Positions 57,750 to 64,000 of a DNA stretch of 64,000 nucleotides are shown piece after piece. The notes beneath the pieces were generated by a model. The model ran no database searches, was not told where the DNA came from, and saw only the letters and a program-made list of their open reading frames with translations. Each line of letters opens with the position of its first letter. Positions within the stretch are counted from its first letter, which is position 1. Origin of the DNA: Lepas anatifera (taxonomy: Eukaryota > Arthropoda > Thecostraca > Lepadidae); assembly GCA_034440635.1 (NCBI GenBank), contig JAOTON010001028.1, positions 1,899,501-1,963,500 on the forward strand, in the 5' to 3' direction. The position numbers were made by a program, and so were the translations under genes.

Positions 57750-57885
57750 GCAGGTCAATTTGCCAATTATGGGCTCTCATCAGATAGTTTGTACCAGACA
57801 TCTTTACTCTACCATTTTTCGTAGAGGAGATGGGAATGGCGCCATGGATGAGTTTTTTTCTGACCAGAAGCAGAAATCATACGTT
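57750..57885 (+). repeat. Short interspersed repeat shared with the interior of hAT 32265-34712
   Basis: Aligns, same orientation, with about 33950-34095 (landmarks AATTATGGGCTC, AGATAGTTTGTACC, CCATTTTTCGTAGAGGA, GGGAATGGC). No ends visible. Probably a fragment of the same hAT family or of a repeat captured by it. Confidence 0.8.
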
Positions 57886-57899
57886 TTAAGCTTATGAGT

Positions 57900-58298
57900 T
57901 TAACCCGCGCCCCACCGGGGGCCCGACGCCACCTTTGACCCACCCGGGACATCGATGGACTTCCCCTTCAACTCCGAAAATATGGGGGCTAGTGCAAATG
58001 TGCAAAGTGCATTGGAAAGCTCGTGTGAATTTAGTAAGATTTTACTTTGTATGTTTAAGTGCTCTGTTGAATGGTTTGACCTGCAGAGTTGAAGTTAGGT
58101 CACGGTAGCCTATTTCCACTAATATATGCAGTGCTAAAGAAAACTGGGCATAGCTCTCATACTCTTAGATATATTTAGATCTGGTAAAGTAAATTTTATA
58201 AGAGAAGGTCCTCAACCGCGGTGCTACGCCTTGTCGTTTTTCTCTTATTCTGAAAAATCTTACGGGGGCCAACGAAGGCCCCGTGAGGCCAGGGTTAA
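57900..58298. mobile_element. piggyBac-like TTAA element P4 (internally deleted)
   Basis: TTAA at 57900-57903 and 58295-58298; left end CCCGCGCCCCACCGGGG. Body is P5 with about 0.6 kb of the centre missing. Shares its right TTAA with P5. Confidence 0.8.
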
Positions 58299-59300
58299 CC
58301 CGCGCCCCACCAAGGGTCCGGCGCCACCTTCGCCCCACCGGGGACCATCGATGGCCCCCCTCTAACTCCGAAAATATGGGGTTTAGCGCAAATCTGCAAA
58401 GTGCATTAGAAAGCTTGCGTGAATTCAGTAAGAAATTACTTCATGTTTAAGTGCTCAGGTCAATGGTTTGACCTCCATAGGTCAAGTTAGGTTACGATAG
58501 GCTACTTTCACTCAAATATGTAATGCTTTAGAAAACTGGGCATAACTCCTATGCCATTAGAGCTATTGAGATCTGGTAAAGTACATTTGATAGGAAAATA
58601 ACAGACCTTTTTCCGCTATGTGGAACATTATCTCCCGCCAGTGAGGTCACCTCATGACCTAACATGATCTGAGGTCACAAAAAGTCAGAAAGTGCCCTTG
58701 CGGTATAACAAATGAAAGCCAGTGACGAGACGTACATAATGACTTTAGATTCAGCGTTCTAGCTTAATTAGGTCAAAATTTATCGACAAAATAATTTTTT
58801 GAACCCTGGTGACCTATGATGACCTCATAGAGGGCAAATATCGCCTTTTGGATCCGAGAAACGGTGTCCAAGAACGCGCTTCTGAGCAATCTGAGCATTT
58901 GCATTCATTTCTGTGACTTTTAGATCATAAGACAGCTTTTCCCATGTTTTTTTCAGTAGGAAAGGTCACCTCGTGACCTGACCTCAGGTCACGAAATACA
59001 AAATCCCGGATATAAATTGTTATACCCTGGATGGGTCATGAAGTGTAGGAAGTTTCAAATCGATCGGTTTCGAAATGTAGCTCTTATAGAGCTCAAAAGT
59101 TGAGGGGAGGGGACCTCGGTTGACCTCGCCTGGTGACCTGAAATTGTGTGGCCTGGGGTAGAAAATGTCAGGGATGGTGGAAAAATGATGGAGTGAGAGG
59201 AAAAACCCTCAACTGTGGTGCCGCGCCCCGCTGGTTTTCTGTTATTCCAAAAAGCTTAGGGGTGGGCCATCGATGGCCCCTCGGTGGGGCGAGGGTTCAA
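58295..59300. mobile_element. piggyBac-like TTAA element P5
   Basis: Left TTAA 58295-58298 and CCCGCGCCCCACC end; right end CGGTGGGGCGAGGG followed by TTCAA (a decayed TTAA) at 59296-59300. Fullest copy of the family (about 1.0 kb). Rich in paired TGACCT/AGGTCA. No ORF. Confidence 0.8.
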
Positions 59301-59750
59301 GGGAATGTGGCACCTTTATAATGTGATTTTAACTGAGACAGCCAAGTTGAAGAGCATGCCGGAAAATCCGGTACTCAATGTATCCTTTGTCTTGAACCTC
59401 AAAACTTCTGTGGAGAAAAGCTAAAAACCTACCTGAAATGTACCCCAATGTACCCCGGCCAGGCGGCCACTTTTGTCAGCTGTTGGTGTGACGCCAGCGC
59501 TGACATCACGGTGAGTAAGCAGCCAATTGAAGCCTTGAAACCTCTTAAATATGGTAGTATAGCCGCCAGATCATGACGTCATTCACTGGCAGAGGCTTGT
59601 TTTCATCCAGAGGAGCATTTTATAAATTAAAATATTGAGCTCATTGCACATTTTTCGGAGCAATAATAGACGTTTTCAGGATTTTCGGCTCAAAATACCC
59701 CTAAGTACACTAAGTCCCTGGATTCGACCAAGGTGTCAGATCTCCTTTAA
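59301..59750. mobile_element. Kolobok-like TTAA element T2
   Basis: Starts GGGAATGTGGCACCTTT directly after P5 and ends AAGGTGTCAGATCTCC + TTTAA (TTAA 59747-59750). The empty-of-LINE reference for T1. Non-coding, with CRE-like TGACGTCA near 59575. Confidence 0.75.
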
Positions 59751-60259
59751 GCTATTTGGAGAATTGCGAGTAGCAGCAATGCAATGCACGCCTAAGATTT
59801 TCACCCGGCACTAGATCGGTTGAAAATCTCAAGAATATTTGGTGATTTTGACTGTACGTTGGCCTCCAGTATGTTAAGGCGCCTTCCTTGGTTGGCTCGG
59901 CCGATGATCGTTGTCTGGTCCAAGAGGTCCTTTTTGGGGTTCATTTATAGAGCAGTTTCTGGTGGCCATGCTGAGGGGCATTGTAACCCCGACGCCCCCA
60001 CCACCACCATCAGGAAGCGGTGTTGAGCGATATAAAACCCTGAGTTCAGAACCAATTGCTTTCCCGCAAAGCCCGATGCTGCGACCGGTCTTGGTGAAGC
60101 CATCCCTGGATTTTGGGTCGCCGATAGGTTCTTTGTTGCCATGTCAGTCCAGGATCCTTCTGAATCGAGAAGAAACCTCCCGCCCTGGTATCGGGATGCA
60201 ATTGAGTAATGATGTTCAGAAATGCCAGACGAAAGAACCTAGTTCATAAGGCTTGCAGA
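59751..60259. other. Unassigned DNA
   Basis: Short overlapping frames only (longest 112 codons, 59911-60249 +), no family similarity. Confidence 0.4.
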
Positions 60260-60812
60260 CAGGGGCGTCACCACCATGCGGGCCATGGCCCAAATGACCA
60301 CAAGCCCCTCGGTTCCTGGCCCTATGAAATTTTGGGAGCACTAGGGAGAACTTCGCTGGATTTAGGAGGCCCCATTGAAGCTGGAAGTATTTGATAGCCT
60401 CAGGAGTCTAATGAACTGCAAATATGTCAACAACAGGCACATACGACTATTTGACATTGAAGCTCCGTTGATCGGTCTAGGAAGACTCCCTGGCCAGTGA
60501 AAGAAGTCCCTGAACAGATTAAGGGGGCCCCGCTCAGTGAAGTCAGTATGGTTTGCGTAGGTCTCACCGAGAGCAGAGGCGGCCCCAGCGTCATTAATGC
60601 ATACTTGATTTATACTTGATGCCCCTGGAATATTCAACGGCCTACCGTCTGATAAAGGACGATATCGACACGACAGAACAACTGGCTACAGTATTATGGA
60701 ACGAAAATTGAATATCCGGCCCGACTCATCGTGGAGGCCCCATCGGGACCACAGATAGGAGGCCCCCTTGGAATATGGTACCCATGAACAAAAAATCGTA
60801 GCGACGCTCCTG
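60260..60812. mobile_element. Probable hAT-type element with decayed ends
   Basis: Left end CAGGGGCGTCACCACC and right end TAGCGACGCTCCTG are inverted repeats with changes. Flanking octamers CTTGCAGA and CTTTCAGG match 6 of 8. The interior has repeated AGGAGGCCCC strings. Related to the MITE at 29248-29477 by its ends. Confidence 0.5.
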
Positions 60813-61833
60813 CTTTCAGGAATTGAGGAGTTCGATATATTGGAAAAAATGAACCCCTTTTAAATGCGATAGAAAGTTAGAAATTTTTGGAATGGGCGGA
60901 TCGTTGGGGTCTTAGCATCGCTGGTGGAATCAACATGATAACCCCGCGAAGAACCACTGACTGGACAAAGACACGCAGTACTCGCCAGGTAACTGTTGCC
61001 CACCCTTGACCTATATCGTAAATTTCAAACATGCAGTGCCACCAGCCTCGTGCACATAATTTCTACGCCACCAGCGGAGATGCATTTCTATCTGTCTGTT
61101 TCTCCGTGTCGTCTCCGTGCGTCGCCAGCACGCAGCCGAGGGGCGGGTCAAGGCGGGGTCAGCGGGCCATCAGTCAGCCGCAGGCGACCAATTAGAGGCC
61201 GCCGCTGGCAGCCGCACAGTGGCCATGTTGAGCTGTGCGCTGGCGACGGATGGTGACACGGCCCACCGGCACTGCGACAGGGACGTCAGTGTTCTACCGG
61301 CACCGCCCTCTGCCTGCGCGGGAGCGGCCGCAGACCTGGTCACGTGCGCCTGGCCTCCCGCCTGTGCCTCGTGGAGGCCTAACGGAAGCACTAGCAACAG
61401 AATATCATGAGAGTCGTGTACCCTTTTTGAACAATGCCTGTGTCGAATTTCGTTTTCAGATGACGCAACCAGTGTATGGTTGTCTCAGATATTATATTAT
61501 TGTCTGAATCTACTCGATTGTCACTGCTGATCTATAGCATCTGAGCCCACTGCGCAGTGGTGAAAGCTTGATTGTGGTGCTTTTAGAACCTACTTTTGAA
61601 ATGGCATGGGCCGGGACGATCAAGTATTCGTAGGCGCAGAAATTGGGTCAAACTAGATGCTTGATCACCTTCTAATAGTCCAGGCTTGTCATTCCTAGCA
61701 ACCCCACTGGATTGCGAAAGTGCGAATTCTAAGAGAAAACCATAGAATTGAATCCATCTCACATGAAAATCCAATACCTATTGTATTGTTCTTGTAGTTA
61801 ATTCCTTCTCACTTACTTAAATGCAGGGGGTGT

Positions 61834-61835
<2 letters not shown>
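60813..61835. other. Unassigned DNA with a GC- and CpG-rich patch
   Basis: 61080-61400 is GC-rich with open frames on both strands (up to 97 codons, 61117-61410 +), none recognisable. Could be a CpG-rich regulatory patch or repeat; not called as a gene. Confidence 0.4.

Positions 61836-61888
<53 letters not shown>
61836..61888. repeat. (AT)n microsatellite
   Basis: Uninterrupted AT dinucleotide run of about 53 bp. Confidence 0.97.
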
Positions 61889-61892
<4 letters not shown>

Positions 61893-63203
61893 GTGGGCTT
61901 AATTGGGCGCCCCAATGAAACGTTGGCTTAGAGTTACAAATTCCTTTCAATTCAATTGTTTATCATTTTCAGAACTTTAAATTGGTTTGTTTGCTTCAGC
62001 AGGCCTGCGTGAGAGCCAAAACAAAGACACTGTCATGCTACCTGTTTTTACGTGATGGTTAGTAGTATTCTCTCAAATTTGTGCACCCCCAATGATTTTC
62101 GGAAATATACGCCCCTGCCTTAATGACGCAGTAAGAATAGTTGGTCCTCTTTTAGTCAAATGAATATCATGTAGATATGTTTCAAATAATGTAGATATAT
62201 ATTTTTGATATTTTTTATTTATTTCAATTCGAGTATGTTTGAAAATCATGTGTTTTTGGGTATTGTAAAATACAACAAGTCTCAAGCAAGGACCCATTAC
62301 GAGAGGCAGGGGAAAATAATACTTGGTTAAGGCACGAATTCTTACGCAGTGTGCTTTCAGACAATTATCGATTTTCCGCCGTGCGCCATACTAGAAAATT
62401 TACGCAACCTAAGAAACATGTGGAATTTTTACGCATTTTCGTAAAGATCAAGTAAATACACTTTGCTGATAGATTTTATTTTTCCTTGACAATTCTGTAA
62501 CACTTCCCACGGGACCATACCTGAATCAAATAACATTTTTATCAACCCTAACACTGTTGGAAGGAACTTACGATTTCAAAGTAGTCCCATCTTACGTTAC
62601 GGAGTTCTGCTTACTTTATACCCAAAAGTTGTGGGGAAACGTAGAGGACTTCGAGTGGTTCGCTCTGAATACTTTTAAGGCCATGCCACCACTCTGCTCT
62701 ATACGCATCTTTAAATTTTGTGTTCTGGGATGGAACTTACGCATATGGCCGGAACTCCCAAATTTTACGCCGTGGTTTCTCGGTGCAAATCAACTTTTTT
62801 TCTCCCTGACGAGAGGGTCTGCTGGTCAGATGAGTGGGTCCCTCCTTACTCTGCACCTGGATAGGCGGTCTATTTGATCTCACTTATCGGCGTAGATTAA
62901 AGAAAACCCTCTGCAGTGCCATCTCATTTCATTTTTGTGCAAATCAACCCTCTTTCTGAAAATGTCATTTAGCTTAATATTCTAAGTTCTCCACATAACC
63001 ATTACTTTCTGCATATGTTTGCCTGTCCCCACTTTACCCACATTGTGCTCAGATTCCAGACCTCTAATTCGGACAAGACCTTTATTGCATCCTTATTTTG
63101 AGATGTGAATTCAGTTCCATTGCCCAGAAATATTTTTATTGCTTTTGAAATTATATGTTTGTTCCAGATACATAAAATGTTTATGACCGGATATTGAAAA
63201 TAA
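61889..63203. other. Unassigned AT-rich DNA
   Basis: A solitary hAT-like right end (TACGCCCCTG, ending 62118) without a partner. Several TTTACGC strings near 62400-62770. The 106-codon frame at 62557-62877 has no recognisable similarity. Confidence 0.4.
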
Positions 63204-63629
63204 ATGAAGGCCCGCGTTGCGGGACATAATATCGATAGAAAGTATGACCAATATAAACATATCAAAAGAAAGTTTGAATGTGGTATGTCAAATAAGATAA
63301 ACGTTGTGGTGTTTCTGGTAGGGAGGCGTGGTGTCAATTATCAGGCGGCAGTAGTTTCAGGGGTGTCAGGCGTGGTGTGGAGGCTCCCGTTTCTCAATCG
63401 GGAGAGACGCCTGTCACATACCCCTTCCGTATCCTCCAACGAATCAGTACCCTTAAAAGAGATGCACATTATGAAACTGAGGAGCGCGTCAGACAAAAAA
63501 ACCTACGCAAGGGATCAAAGTGAAATGTCCACGACCTATACATATAGGGAAGACAATAGATCTAGGATGCCAGCGATAGGCGGCGTGCCACTGATCCGGC
63601 TGAAGGCTGAGGCATCACCTGCGCTGTGA
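63204..63629 (+). CDS. Unrecognised 141-codon ORF, weak candidate
   Basis: An open frame crossing from AT-rich into GC-rich DNA, rich in basic and serine residues in its second half (NRERRLSHTPSVSSNES). It matches no family I know, no splice sites or promoter are evident, and the start lies in different-composition DNA from the end, so it may be chance. The following GC-rich DNA to 63840 has overlapping frames on both strands as well. Confidence 0.12.
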   Translation: MKARVAGHNIDRKYDQYKHIKRKFECGMSNKINVVVFLVGRRGVNYQAAVVSGVSGVVWRLPFLNRERRLSHTPSVSSNESVPLKEMHIMKLRSASDKKTYARDQSEMSTTYTYREDNRSRMPAIGGVPLIRLKAEASPAL

Positions 63630-64000
63630 CGGACCCGCAGCACCCACATGACCGCACAGGGCGCCGACGACAGCACCATCTCACAGTATCGACAAATACC
63701 CGGCCGGGTTTACTCAGGCCCATCGACGCCCGGTGTCGGTTTCCTGCTCCGCGGGGGTTCGGAAGGGGAGCAGAGGGGCGGCGGAGGCGTCTGGTGTGAG
63801 CACGCGCCACCCTTACATTCCCCCAGTCACCCCTAGCGGTGGGGGTGTCAGAACGGGTACGCCAGGCCCACTCACCTGGGCCTCTTCACAGTACTACCCT
63901 GAAATTCCGTACGTTGGCAAGGGCAGTCAGATAGGCTTTGATTCAACGAAGCTTATGATGAGCTTAAAGAGATGTATAATAGTTTGGCGACTCCAGTCAC
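63630..64000. other. Unassigned GC-rich end of window
   Basis: GC-rich to about 63900, then mixed. No supported gene or repeat. Confidence 0.4.

Noticed and set aside
60996..61507. Overlapping ORFs in the GC-rich patch as exons
   Set aside because: Open frames occur on both strands as expected from GC-richness. No consensus splice sites with matching phase and no recognisable protein.

Overview
The window is animal repeat DNA from an invertebrate, with no host gene I can recognise. Evidence for this: non-LTR retrotransposons of two lineages (I-clade with RT plus RNase H, and CR1/L2-like), a Penelope-like element (PLE) with a GIY-YIG endonuclease, many short elements with hAT-type ends and 8-bp target-site duplications (TSDs), TTAA-targeting elements, long minisatellites, one candidate splice donor, and no bacterial operon structure. 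An arthropod would fit the retrotransposon proteins, but the sequence does not fix the taxon.

Layout. (1) 1-6764 is copy A of a segmental duplication; copy B lies in the same orientation at 39998-53201 and is twice as long because it gained three insertion clusters. (2) 6763-9604 is unassigned DNA. (3) 9605-17605 is an 8.0-kb element with hAT-type ends and a perfect 8-bp TSD (CACTGTGG). It is filled with ~20-bp CCCCCTG-core minisatellites, including a 3-kb 41-bp-period array, and holds one exon-like ORF. (4) 18000-19082 and 38677-39285 are two halves of one PLE on the minus strand. They are separated by a 19.6-kb element flanked by TGTACA. That element is a giant inverted repeat (arms ~3.6 kb after removing later insertions, spacer ~0.6 kb). 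Its arms carry later insertions: E (left arm); a Transib-like element, an I-clade LINE that itself contains a hAT element, and a piggyBac-like element (right arm). (5) 39998-53201 is duplication copy B. It contains a CR1-like LINE, a hAT MITE carrying a piggyBac-like element, and a three-level nest (hAT MITE, then Kolobok-like TTAA element, then I-clade LINE with a 743-aa ORF), plus a near-perfect 103-bp-arm palindrome. (6) 53202-64000 holds more hAT elements, three TTAA elements joined end to end (57900-59750), AGGTCA clusters, a ~20-bp minisatellite and a long (AT)n tract.

Nothing here forms a pathway. The value of the window is as a dated stack of transposition events: many insertions have exact TSDs, and several have a paralogous empty site in the same window (copy A against copy B, or left against right palindrome arm), so order and target preference can be read directly. 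The two observations most likely to be new are the giant palindromic element inside the PLE and the 8-kb hAT-ended element that carries and probably amplifies minisatellites. All coordinates of repeat edges without a TSD are by-eye estimates.
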